Of a stretch of DNA of 64,000 nucleotides, positions 14,975 through 23,626 are shown piece after piece. Made by a program: the position numbers and the translations under genes. The DNA is taken from assembly GCA_001281695.1 (NCBI GenBank), contig LJIE01000001.1:440107-504106 (forward strand). Direction: 5' to 3'. Within the stretch, counting starts at the first letter, position 1; each line of letters opens with the position of its first letter. A model generated the notes under the pieces. The model was not told where the DNA came from. It saw nothing but the letters and a program-made list of their open reading frames with translations, and ran no database searches. Source of the stretch: a bacterium 336/3 (GTDB lineage: Bacteria; Bacteroidota; Bacteroidia; Cytophagales; Thermonemataceae).

Positions 14975-17134
14975 ATGAAAAACACACTGCTTATTATACT
15001 ATTTTCTTTTTATTTATTAGATGTTTTCCCACAAAGTCAAACTTTGTTGATAGAAGAAAACAAAAGCAAATATACAGTTGGAAAACAATTCCTAAATATT
15101 TTTGAAGATAAAACACGCTTTCTAACTGTCACAAAAGCTTTAGAAGAGAGTTTTGTACCATCTACTATGGATAGTCCAAATTATGGGTATTCCAATTCTG
15201 CATTTTTTACAAAGTTTTTTGTAAAAAATGCTCAAAATAAACCCCAAGACATTTGGATAGAAGTAGATTACCCCTCCTTAGATTCTGTGAGTTTCTTTGT
15301 TTTAAAAGATAATCAAATAGTCAAAAAAAACAATACAGGCTACGGACTACCGTTTTCTACAAGAGAAATTAAAACCAAAAACTTTGTTTTTGTAACTCAT
15401 CTTGAACCACAAGAAGAACAAACAATCGTATTGAGGTTTAGAAGCAAACGCAATACAACGTTTCCCATTACAGTTTGGAAAGCAGAAACTTATACAGAAA
15501 GTAATAGCTCAGGTTACTTGGGGCTTGGATTGTATTATGGTATTATGTTAGCCATGTTATTTTATAACTTATTTGTTTATACAGCTTTAAAAGAAAAGAG
15601 TTATCTATACTATATTTTGTTTATACTATCAATGTTATTATTTGTTATGTCTTTCAACGGACACGGATTTCAATATTTATGGTCTAATTTTCCAAGTTTT
15701 AATGCAGTTAATATACCATTTTTTATAGCTCTATTGATATTCAATTCATTAAATTTTGGTAGAGAATTTTTGAGTGTTGCTCAAAGGATGCCTAAAGCCA
15801 ATCGAGTGCTTGAAATTATGATGTTAGTAAGCTTTTTAATCATAGTATTGTCTCTATTGCTTCCTTCTCGAACAAGTACTATGATGGCTGTTTTCATGGG
15901 ACTGCCTTCGGTTATTATTTTGGTTTATATATCTGTCGTTTCTTTAAAAAAAGGTTTCAGACCAGCTCGTTTTTTTACTTTGGCGTGGAGTATATTTTTG
16001 TTAGGTTCATTTATAACTGCTTTGAGGTCTTTTGGAATATTACCTTATACGTTTGTAACTGTTTATGGTATCCAAATTGGCTCAGCTTTGGAAGTCGTAC
16101 TCTTGTCATTAGCCTTGGCAGATAAAATTAATACACTAAGAAGAGAAATTGCTCAAAAAGCCTTAGAGAGAGAACGTGTAGAAAAAGAAAAAGAACAGAG
16201 AGAATTTATTACAGAACAAAATAAAAAATTGGAACTTTTGGTAGAAGAAAGAACAAGAGAATTAGCTGAACAAAACAAACAAATTACAGATAGTATTATT
16301 TATGCTCAAAGAATACAAAAGGCAATTTTACCTTCCAAGAATCAAATTGTGCAAGCCTTTCCAGAAACATTCATCTACTTTAAACCAAGGGATATTGTAA
16401 GTGGAGATTTCTACTGGTTTGCTGAAAGAGATAATAAAATAGTAGTGGCTGTTGTTGACTGTACAGGTCATGGTGTACCAGGAGCTTTTATGAGTATGAT
16501 AGGAAATACATTATTGAATCAAATAGTTCTTGAAAGAGGTATTACAAGACCAGCCGAGATATTGAATCAGTTGCATGAAGAAGTTAGATTTGCTTTAAAG
16601 CAAGATGAGATATTAGAGGAGGGAGCAAAAGATGGTATGGATATAGCCATCTGTGTTTTCCATCAATTACATAATATCTTAGAATTTGCAGGAGCAAATA
16701 ATGGAATGTATTTGATAAGAAATAATAAACTAGAAGAAATAAAAGGTGATAGAATGGGAATAGGTGGAGCTAAACGTGGTGTAGAGCGAAACTTTACAAA
16801 TCAGATTATCAAATTGGGTAAAGAAGATACAATTGTTTATTTGGCATCGGATGGTTTTGCAGACCAGTTTGGTGGAGAGAGCAATAAGAAATTCATGGCA
16901 GGGAGTTTGAAAAAACTATTATTAGAACTTAATGATAAGAGCTTGAAAGCTCAACACCTCCAACTCAATAAAGTAATGGAAGAATGGAGAGGAAGTTATA
17001 AACAAATAGATGACCAACTCATTGTTGGCTTTAAAATAAAGCCAACAGCTAGTAGACAAAAGGCTGAAATTAGAATTAAAGAAACCTCTACTGAAGAAAG
17101 AAAAACAGATATACCACATAAATTTACCCGATAA
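14975..17134 (+). CDS. 7TMR-DISM receptor with SpoIIE-type PP2C phosphatase output
   Basis: A 719-residue signalling protein. A signal peptide (about 1-20) precedes an extracellular 7TMR-DISMED2 domain (about 25-170), seven membrane helices (about 180-390, starting at GYLGLGLYYGIMLAMLFYNL), a coiled coil (about 390-435) and a SpoIIE-like phosphatase domain (about 455-690). Phosphatase metal residues are visible in RDIVSGDFYW, VVDCTGHGVPGAFMSMIG and YLASDGFADQFGG. Proteins with this layout probably sense a small molecule outside and dephosphorylate an anti-sigma-factor antagonist or similar target inside. The FAH-family gene follows after 1 base and is co-transcribed, but no functional link is obvious. 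Confidence 0.9.
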   Translation: MKNTLLIILFSFYLLDVFPQSQTLLIEENKSKYTVGKQFLNIFEDKTRFLTVTKALEESFVPSTMDSPNYGYSNSAFFTKFFVKNAQNKPQDIWIEVDYPSLDSVSFFVLKDNQIVKKNNTGYGLPFSTREIKTKNFVFVTHLEPQEEQTIVLRFRSKRNTTFPITVWKAETYTESNSSGYLGLGLYYGIMLAMLFYNLFVYTALKEKSYLYYILFILSMLLFVMSFNGHGFQYLWSNFPSFNAVNIPFFIALLIFNSLNFGREFLSVAQRMPKANRVLEIMMLVSFLIIVLSLLLPSRTSTMMAVFMGLPSVIILVYISVVSLKKGFRPARFFTLAWSIFLLGSFITALRSFGILPYTFVTVYGIQIGSALEVVLLSLALADKINTLRREIAQKALERERVEKEKEQREFITEQNKKLELLVEERTRELAEQNKQITDSIIYAQRIQKAILPSKNQIVQAFPETFIYFKPRDIVSGDFYWFAERDNKIVVAVVDCTGHGVPGAFMSMIGNTLLNQIVLERGITRPAEILNQLHEEVRFALKQDEILEEGAKDGMDIAICVFHQLHNILEFAGANNGMYLIRNNKLEEIKGDRMGIGGAKRGVERNFTNQIIKLGKEDTIVYLASDGFADQFGGESNKKFMAGSLKKLLLELNDKSLKAQHLQLNKVMEEWRGSYKQIDDQLIVGFKIKPTASRQKAEIRIKETSTEERKTDIPHKFTR

Positions 17135-17135
17135 T

Positions 17136-17756
17136 ATGAAAATACTTGCTGTTGGTAAAAACTATGCCAATCACATTGCTGAAATGAAAAGTGAATTCGA
17201 TAAGTTTTCAGGCGAACCAGTTGTTTTTATGAAACCAGATACAGCTTTACTGAAAGAAAATGCACCTTTTTATTATCCAGAGTTTAGTAAAGATATTCAT
17301 CATGAAGTAGAAATTGTTGTGAAAATTGGGAAAGAAGGCAAACATATCGAAGAACGCTTTGCTCATAAATATTATGATGAAATAGGCATTGGAATAGATT
17401 TTACAGCAAGAGATTTACAAGCAAAGTTGAAGCAAAATAGCTACTCTTGGGAACTTTCTAAGGCTTTTAATGGCTCTGCTCCTGTTTCTGGTTTTGTACC
17501 TAAAACAAATTTTTCTGATGTACAAAACATTGATTTTCATTTGGAAATCAATGGAGAAACACGCCAAAAAGGAAATACATCCATGATGATTTTTAAAATA
17601 GATTATATTATTTCCTTTTTATCAAAGTATTTTACACTCAAAAAAGGAGATTTGATTTTTACAGGAACTCCTGAAGGGGTTGGAGCTGTAAAAATAGGAG
17701 ATAGATTGTGTGCATATATTGAAGGTGAAAAAATGTTAGATTTTGAAATAAAATAA
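17136..17756 (+). CDS. fumarylacetoacetate hydrolase family protein
   Basis: A 206-residue single-domain FAH-family protein, the size of acylpyruvate hydrolases and oxaloacetate decarboxylases. The opening MKILAVGKNYANHIAEM and the metal-binding strand DIHHEVEIVVKIG (His and two Glu) fit the family. The later KGDLIFTGTPEGVG loop is the FAH C-terminal signature. It probably hydrolyses or decarboxylates a short 2-oxo acid in the cytoplasm, with Mg2+ or Mn2+; the exact substrate cannot be told. It begins directly after the SpoIIE-phosphatase gene. Confidence 0.9.
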   Translation: MKILAVGKNYANHIAEMKSEFDKFSGEPVVFMKPDTALLKENAPFYYPEFSKDIHHEVEIVVKIGKEGKHIEERFAHKYYDEIGIGIDFTARDLQAKLKQNSYSWELSKAFNGSAPVSGFVPKTNFSDVQNIDFHLEINGETRQKGNTSMMIFKIDYIISFLSKYFTLKKGDLIFTGTPEGVGAVKIGDRLCAYIEGEKMLDFEIK

Positions 17757-17861
17757 AAACTTCATAAAAATTTGGATATACTTTCGTGCTTTGAGCTTGA
17801 GTTGTATGTAATAAAAAGAAAAATACAATGATATGTGAGAAAACCTTTGCCATAAAATTAT

Positions 17862-18557
17862 TTATTTACTTTTACTTCTCTGATATTTGAATTCATTGCC
17901 ATCTCTTTTGATAATCAAAGTTTTATCATCTAATTTTAATATTTCTTCTGTAGGTTCTGCATTAGCATTTTGAGGTGTATTGGCTGTCTTCTTATAATAT
18001 ATTTTGTTACCTTGAACTTTGTATGTGTAAAAATCATTGTAAGGTACCATATCAAAGTTACCATTTTTTTTAAACCTTATGGATGAAAACTCATCACCAC
18101 CTTCTAAATTCCATAATCCTACAAGTAGTTTTGCATCAATATTTTTAGAAACAGTTTTGTCTTCTTTATTTAAATCAGCTTTTATCCAAGTTTCTTTTGA
18201 ACCTTCTTGCAATTGAATAACCATTTCTTTTTCATTCATACTGAGTACTTTTACTTCAGATTGGGTATCTGGATATAAAATGACATCACCCTTTATTTGA
18301 TAAGTAGATCCTTCCTCATTGCCATCTCCATAGACTTTCTTGCCATCATAATAAACCCAAGGTTCAAATTGCTCTTTAGGAGAAGGTAAAACCCAACGCC
18401 CCTGAATAAGTTTTTCGTAATCTTGCTTTGTTTCTACTGTTGTCATTTTCTGTTCAACTTTAACAGAATCTTTAGGTGCTTCTTTTTGCTCTTGCTTATC
18501 TGCTTTTTTACAAGCAATTGTCAATAATACCAAGATGATAATAGATAGTTTTTTCAT
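17862..18557 (-). CDS. lipoprotein with two lipocalin-like repeats
   Basis: A 231-residue lipoprotein with signal peptide and lipobox LTIAC, giving a mature N-terminal Cys16 followed by Lys-rich sequence. Two similar halves are seen: one opening LIQGRWVLPSP, the other LLVGLWNLEGGDEFSSIRF. Both resemble lipocalin-like small barrels in which the G-x-W strand opens the fold. It is read just after the PD40-OmpA gene (37-base gap), so it may share that transcript. The ligand is unknown. Confidence 0.8.
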   Translation of the reverse strand: MKKLSIIILVLLTIACKKADKQEQKEAPKDSVKVEQKMTTVETKQDYEKLIQGRWVLPSPKEQFEPWVYYDGKKVYGDGNEEGSTYQIKGDVILYPDTQSEVKVLSMNEKEMVIQLQEGSKETWIKADLNKEDKTVSKNIDAKLLVGLWNLEGGDEFSSIRFKKNGNFDMVPYNDFYTYKVQGNKIYYKKTANTPQNANAEPTEEILKLDDKTLIIKRDGNEFKYQRSKSK

Positions 18558-18594
18558 AATAATGTTTTGTTTATTACTTTAATTTATATAAAAA

Positions 18595-21141
18595 TTATTT
18601 TACAATACTAAATTCAACTCTTCTGTTTTGTTGTCTATCTTGTTCTGTACTATTAGAAGCTACAGGCTTTGATTTTCCATAACCTTTACTTGCAAGTCTT
18701 GTATTATTAATACCTTTTGACACCAAGTAATTCTTAACAGCGTCTGCTCTGTTTTGTGAAAGTTGAATGTTTTTTTGTTCATTTCCGATAGCATCTGTAT
18801 GCCCTGAAACTTCAATATTTAAACTAGAATTTTCTTGAAGAACTTTTACAAGTCTATTAAGCTCTGCAGTAGACTCATTTTTCAACTGAAATTTATCTGT
18901 ATCAAAGAAAATATTATTAAGTCTGATGGTTTGACCTATTTCTATGGGGGAAAGTAGAAGATCTTGTTGTATTTCCTGATAGTTAGCTACTTTTTCTAAA
19001 TTAAGGTTATTGGATGTAGCTATAAAGCCTTTTTTCTCAGCTAAAAAGCTGTAGGCATTTCCAAAAGGCAGAACGATTTTATAATTACCATCAATAGGAG
19101 AAGAATTAGCTACACCTAACTCTGTATCCGTTTCTAAATCTCTATATGTAATTCTGGCTCCAATAGGTTTTTGTGTTTTGGCATTTAGTACTTTTCCAGA
19201 AATTATGACAACAGGTTTTGGAGCAAGCTCAGCAGGAAGTTCTAATTGTATAATATCTTGGTCACCAATAGATTCTGAAGAAGTAACCATATAGGCATAT
19301 TTACTAGAAGCTGGAATTACAAAATAAGCATCAGCCTTTTCTGTATTAATTTCATGCCCTAAATTTTCAGGTTCAGACCATTTTTGCCAAGTATCGTCCA
19401 AACGACGAGAAACAAAAATGTCTGTATTCCCATAACCAGGTAAACCATTTGATGAGTAATACAGTGTAATACCATCTGGAGCTAAAAAAGGGCTTGAGTC
19501 ATCAGCAAAAGTATTGATAGTGTTTCCTAAATTTTTAGGTTCAGACCATGTACCATCTGTTTGTAAAAAAGAAACAGATAAATCATTTCCTCCATATGAA
19601 TCATCTCTCTGTGTAGCCATAATCAAAGTCTTACCATCAGCAGAAAGAGAATAATCCACAAACTTGTTTTTATTATAATCATTTTTAATTTGGATTTTCT
19701 TAGGAAGTGACCAGCCTGTTTCTGTTCGCTGACTCATCGAAATGCCACTTCCACCCCAAGACCCATCCTCTTTGTATGTGCCAATAATTAAAGCTGTATT
19801 ATTATCAGGAGTTACTGAAATGATAGCATTAGGAGATTTGTTATTAAGAGGTTTACCTATATTTTTCGATTTTCCCCATTTTCCATCAGGTTGTAATTCT
19901 GAAACATAAATCTCATCAGAATCGGTTGCTCCTCCTGTATTATCAGGACTGTATTTAGTGTCAAAGTATAATGTTTTACCATCAGCAGTTATAAAGGGAG
20001 CTAATTCTGCATATTTAGTATTCACATTTGTACCTAAATTGGTATGCTTTATATTTTTAGGAACATTTTTTACTAATCGGATAGGTATATTAGCTTTGCT
20101 TGGATGTTTTTTTGATAATAATTTAGCATTAATTTGAATTACCTCATCCATCATTTTTTCAGCTTCTGCATACTTATTCAATTTTTTATAATATTTGGCC
20201 AACCTATATAGATAAAATATATATGAAGTACTTTCTTTAGAATTCTTTTTTTCTGAAATGGCAAGAGCTTCTCTGCAATAAGGTTCTGCTTTGCTGTATA
20301 ATGATTGTTTATCATACATACCAGCTAATTGTAGAATTGTTTCTTTATAGGCATTTCTATCTTTTTTATTAATTTCTTCATATATCTTTTGTGCTTCTAA
20401 ATAGAACTCTTCAGCTTTAGCATAATTTCCTTGTTGATTGTAGAAGTAAGCCAAATTATAACATGCTGAAGCATAAATTGCATTTTTTTCGCCAAGTCTT
20501 GCTTTTTTAGCCTTATAGGTTTCTAAATACAGAGCTTCTATTTTAGAAGGACTTTCTTTTAATGCTTCATAGCAAAAAGCTAAATTATTACAAGCTGTGG
20601 CATAATTACTACTAGTCTTTCCATCTTCAGTTTCTGCAATGATTTTTGCTTTTTCATATAGAACAACAGCTTCTTTATATTTTTTTTCATCATATAGCCC
20701 ATCAGCTTGTTCTGTAATGGATTCAAAGCCGTTTTTATTTATATTTCCTTGTTTGTCATAATAAACTAAGGAAATTCTTTTATTATTCTGATAAGATGAT
20801 ACCATCCTTTTAATCCCTTTCTCATCATAATAAATACAATCGCCTTCTTTTAATTCTTCAGGTCGGTCTTGTGTTAAAACACCCTCAAATTGTATAATAC
20901 CATTTTTATAATAATCTTTTACAACACCAACAGGCTTATCGTCTTTATAACTAATAATACGGTAATAGGCTATACGATTACTATTTGCAGGGACTTCATC
21001 CCAATCTGCATCAAAAAAAATGGTCCAACTACCTTGTCTTTTGCTACTTGCATCTGTATTATTAGGATTTTTAGGATATTTCTGGGCAAAAACCTGTAAA
21101 ACAGAAATCTGCAAGAAAATATAGAAATAAAATACTTTCAT
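18595..21141 (-). CDS. TPR-PD40-CarboxypepD_reg-OmpA envelope protein
   Basis: An 848-residue exported protein. A signal peptide (ending VFAQ) is followed by MORN-like repeats (KPVGVVKDYYKNGIIQFEG, about 60-125), TPR helices (about 145-340), a PD40/WD40-like propeller (about 370-600, with repeated SADGKTLIMA / APDGITLYYSS strands), a carboxypeptidase-regulatory-like domain (about 635-710) and a C-terminal OmpA peptidoglycan-binding domain (about 735-848: SGHTDAIGNEQKN, QNRADAVKNYLVSKG, GYGKSKPVA). The ATG at 21141 is preferred to a TTG five codons upstream because it gives a normal signal peptide. This layout is common in Bacteroidota and resembles PorE, the type IX secretion-associated OmpA protein, though function here is unproven. 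Confidence 0.9.
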   Translation of the reverse strand: MKVFYFYIFLQISVLQVFAQKYPKNPNNTDASSKRQGSWTIFFDADWDEVPANSNRIAYYRIISYKDDKPVGVVKDYYKNGIIQFEGVLTQDRPEELKEGDCIYYDEKGIKRMVSSYQNNKRISLVYYDKQGNINKNGFESITEQADGLYDEKKYKEAVVLYEKAKIIAETEDGKTSSNYATACNNLAFCYEALKESPSKIEALYLETYKAKKARLGEKNAIYASACYNLAYFYNQQGNYAKAEEFYLEAQKIYEEINKKDRNAYKETILQLAGMYDKQSLYSKAEPYCREALAISEKKNSKESTSYIFYLYRLAKYYKKLNKYAEAEKMMDEVIQINAKLLSKKHPSKANIPIRLVKNVPKNIKHTNLGTNVNTKYAELAPFITADGKTLYFDTKYSPDNTGGATDSDEIYVSELQPDGKWGKSKNIGKPLNNKSPNAIISVTPDNNTALIIGTYKEDGSWGGSGISMSQRTETGWSLPKKIQIKNDYNKNKFVDYSLSADGKTLIMATQRDDSYGGNDLSVSFLQTDGTWSEPKNLGNTINTFADDSSPFLAPDGITLYYSSNGLPGYGNTDIFVSRRLDDTWQKWSEPENLGHEINTEKADAYFVIPASSKYAYMVTSSESIGDQDIIQLELPAELAPKPVVIISGKVLNAKTQKPIGARITYRDLETDTELGVANSSPIDGNYKIVLPFGNAYSFLAEKKGFIATSNNLNLEKVANYQEIQQDLLLSPIEIGQTIRLNNIFFDTDKFQLKNESTAELNRLVKVLQENSSLNIEVSGHTDAIGNEQKNIQLSQNRADAVKNYLVSKGINNTRLASKGYGKSKPVASNSTEQDRQQNRRVEFSIVK

Positions 21142-21178
21142 AAAAAGAGTGTTCAATAATTGAGAAACTTATGATTAA

Positions 21179-21688
21179 TTAGATTTTTACAACTTTGAAT
21201 GAACCAGAATTGACATCAAAAACTAATTGATATACTGCTTTGAAAGAGGAAATCCCCAACTTTCTATCAATTGTACCAATCTGAATAGTTGTTCCTGTTT
21301 GAGGAAGTTTTGTGTAAATGCTTTTTCCTTCTATAGAAAGCTCTTCATCTATTTTAGAAGAAGTAGGAAAGTAAAAAGTAGTTTTATCAACCAATACGCC
21401 TTTTTCTAATTCATAAAATTTAGGCAATTCACCAGACCAAGAAATACTGCCATCAAAATTCTGTTTTGAAAGAGTTGAAGTGGCTACAAACTTTTTACCA
21501 TTTTTTGCTACAAAATATGCCATTTCTTCTGGACTATCAAGTACCCCAAGCATATAATGCAAGGCAGGAGAGTAATTATAAGTTAAGAAACCATTTTTTA
21601 TATCTTTTTTAATAAGAGTTAATTTGAAGCTGCCACCACCCATATCTGCATTAGACATTTCCTTAACTTTGGCATTATAAAAGTCCAT
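21179..21688 (-). CDS. secreted-type protein whose signal peptide appears frameshifted
   Basis: A 169-residue frame from ATG 21688 that I cannot assign to a family; it has alternating strands and looks like a periplasmic beta-rich protein (DUF4412-like in style, not certain). Immediately upstream, a second frame starting at ATG 21752 encodes MIRLLILSMFLFI, a perfect signal-peptide core, in a different phase. The main frame upstream of its ATG reads VSLAQSSIM, a typical cleavage end. Removing one base of the GG pair at 21712-21713 joins them into MIRLLILSMFLFIVSLAQ. Either the gene has lost export through a single-base insertion, or there is a sequence error. It lies 37 bases upstream of the OmpA gene. 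Confidence 0.65.
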   Translation of the reverse strand: MDFYNAKVKEMSNADMGGGSFKLTLIKKDIKNGFLTYNYSPALHYMLGVLDSPEEMAYFVAKNGKKFVATSTLSKQNFDGSISWSGELPKFYELEKGVLVDKTTFYFPTSSKIDEELSIEGKSIYTKLPQTGTTIQIGTIDRKLGISSFKAVYQLVFDVNSGSFKVVKI

Positions 21689-21880
21689 AATGGAACTTTG
21701 AGCTAAAGAAACCTATAAACAAGAACATAGATAGAATCAAAAGCCTTATCATAAAAGAGTAGTTTTAAGATTAAAAAATAATAGACTACGCAAAAATACT
21801 CTGATATAAATTAACAAAGCCTTAGTTCTTTACGAATCAACAAGTATTATTTATTAAACAGGTACTCTAATTTATAAACC

Positions 21881-22375
21881 TCAATACTTGATTTTTATGT
21901 CATGGTATGTTTCAGGAGTTTGATAGTCTTTACGAAGGGGATGCCCTTGCCAATCGTTAGGCAATAGAATTCTTCTTAAATCTGGATGCCCTACAAACTC
22001 GATGCCCACCAAATCAAAAATTTCTCTTTCATGCCAATTGGCAGCAGCCCAAATGTGACTAATGGTATCTATTTTTGGTAAAGAAGAAGTATCGCTATTT
22101 TTTTCTAGAGAAACTTTTAAAATAATAGAATGATTATAAGGAATAGAATAAAGATGATAAATGACTTCTAAAAAGTTGTTGCCAGCATCAAGACCAGTAA
22201 TACAAGAAAGGAAATCGAAGTAGGTCTGTTCGTTTTCATAGAGAAATGTGCAAACTTTGGCAACAGCATCAGGATTGATGAATAACTGAGGTTGTTGCAG
22301 TTTAGCATTTTCTCCTATAATTATCTCTTCACCAAATTGATTTATCAATAATTCTTTGAGTTCCGAAAAAAACAT
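21881..22375 (-). CDS. nuoC: NADH-quinone oxidoreductase subunit C
   Basis: A 164-residue 30-kDa-type subunit of complex I. The family signature is complete: WHEREIFDLVGIEFVGHPDLRR, then LLPNDWQGHPLRKDY. NuoC sits in the cytoplasmic arm next to NuoB/NuoD. The ATG at 22375 (MFFSELKEL) is preferred to a TTG five codons upstream. No nuoB or nuoD gene is adjacent, so complex I genes are dispersed in this genome. A NuoI-like gene lies at 10.0 kb. A terminator separates it from the FecR-like gene upstream. Confidence 0.92.
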   Translation of the reverse strand: MFFSELKELLINQFGEEIIIGENAKLQQPQLFINPDAVAKVCTFLYENEQTYFDFLSCITGLDAGNNFLEVIYHLYSIPYNHSIILKVSLEKNSDTSSLPKIDTISHIWAAANWHEREIFDLVGIEFVGHPDLRRILLPNDWQGHPLRKDYQTPETYHDIKIKY

Positions 22376-22392
22376 ACTTTTTTTGTGCAAGA

Positions 22393-22427
22393 TAAAAAAA
22401 AACGAGTGATAGTTTTATCACTCGTTT
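22393..22427 (-). terminator. terminator after the FecR-like gene
   Basis: Perfect 11-bp arms (22401-22411 and 22416-22426, core ACGAGTGATA) close a 4-base loop and are followed on the minus strand by a long T run. Confidence 0.85.
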
Positions 22428-22449
22428 GAAATTCTTTTTGTTAAAAAGA

Positions 22450-23601
22450 CTATTTTATTTTCTTAGTACCTTTTTCTTTTTTAGGTTTTTCTTCTGTTTT
22501 AGGCTCTTCAACAGGAGTGTTAGCTCCATCTTTATAGCTTTCTTCATCTTTTACATTTGTATTGATTGTAATAGGAGCTAATTCTAATTTACCACTTTGG
22601 TCTTTTCTTGCCATTAATTTCATTCTATTACGAGCTATAAAGTCTTGATAAGCAATTTTATAAGTATCTACATTAGGTTCCATAGCAATAGCTGTTTCAT
22701 AACAAGTAGCAGCATCTAAAAATAATTGAGCTTCTTCATAGATACGAGCCTCAAGCATTTTGTTAAGAGCAGAAGGTTCTGCAATATATTCAGCTGCATC
22801 TTTCTTTACTTCTTGGAATTTAGAATCACTAGAAACCAAATTGATATTATAAACACTACGCTCTTTAGCAGGCTCTTTTGCTTCTTTTACAGTTACCTCT
22901 AAAATGAATGAAGGCTCTCCTTTATATTGCATTTTTGAAAAATCTAATTGAGCTAAACCTTCACCTTTGTCATCAGCCTTGATTTCTTGTGTAAAAATAA
23001 CTTTACCATAAAAATCTGTAATTCTAATAGCAAATGTTTTATTTTTAGCGATGCCTTCTTGCAAAGGACTTCCATAAAGTCTAACAGTTACAATAGAATT
23101 GAGTACATCCATTGTAGGATTTGCATGCTGATCTTTAGGATATGCAAAATAAGCAAAGGCTGTATTAGGATTTGCACGTTCTACCGAACCTGTAATGGCC
23201 ATGTACTTACGGTGATTTTTGTTAATGTCTTGACGGTCAGCTTTTGCCATCTCGCCAGCTACATAACTTGCATATTTTGCTGATGTACTACTATTAGCTG
23301 CACCAACTTTTGAGTTTAAATCACTAATCTTATAGCTACCAGCTTGTTTAATTTCAAGAGTTTTACCTCCTTTGTGCATCAAACCTACATAACTATTTGC
23401 TCCAACAACTACCTCATCAGTAGGGCTTAGTGTCGAACCAGACCATATTTTTTTATTGCTAGTTTTTAGGTTTACATTTCCGTTGGTAGCGAGTACCTTA
23501 AATGCGTAATCTTGTGCGTAAGCTCTTGTTATGATTGCTAATACAATCAAAGCAAAAATAAGAGCTTTTTTCTTAGCGGTGTTGTTGCTTATGTTTTTCA
23601 T
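22450..23601 (-). CDS. secreted FecR-like and TPR-containing protein
   Basis: A 383-residue exported protein with a signal peptide ending RAYAQ. Residues about 30-95 resemble a FecR-type beta domain (GNVNLKTSNKKIWSGSTL, VVVGANSYVGLMHKGGKTLEI). The middle part is beta-rich, and residues about 285-345 look like TPR-type helices (AQLFLDAATCYETAIAMEPN). The C-terminal tail is rich in Lys, Glu and Pro. It is read 25 bases after the CHASE2 gene and the two are surely one operon, so this protein probably works with the CHASE2 protein in the periplasm. No sigma factor or TonB receptor of a classic FecIRA system is nearby. Confidence 0.75.
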   Translation of the reverse strand: MKNISNNTAKKKALIFALIVLAIITRAYAQDYAFKVLATNGNVNLKTSNKKIWSGSTLSPTDEVVVGANSYVGLMHKGGKTLEIKQAGSYKISDLNSKVGAANSSTSAKYASYVAGEMAKADRQDINKNHRKYMAITGSVERANPNTAFAYFAYPKDQHANPTMDVLNSIVTVRLYGSPLQEGIAKNKTFAIRITDFYGKVIFTQEIKADDKGEGLAQLDFSKMQYKGEPSFILEVTVKEAKEPAKERSVYNINLVSSDSKFQEVKKDAAEYIAEPSALNKMLEARIYEEAQLFLDAATCYETAIAMEPNVDTYKIAYQDFIARNRMKLMARKDQSGKLELAPITINTNVKDEESYKDGANTPVEEPKTEEKPKKEKGTKKIK

Positions 23602-23626
23602 AGGATTTTGATTTTAATTCTTGATA

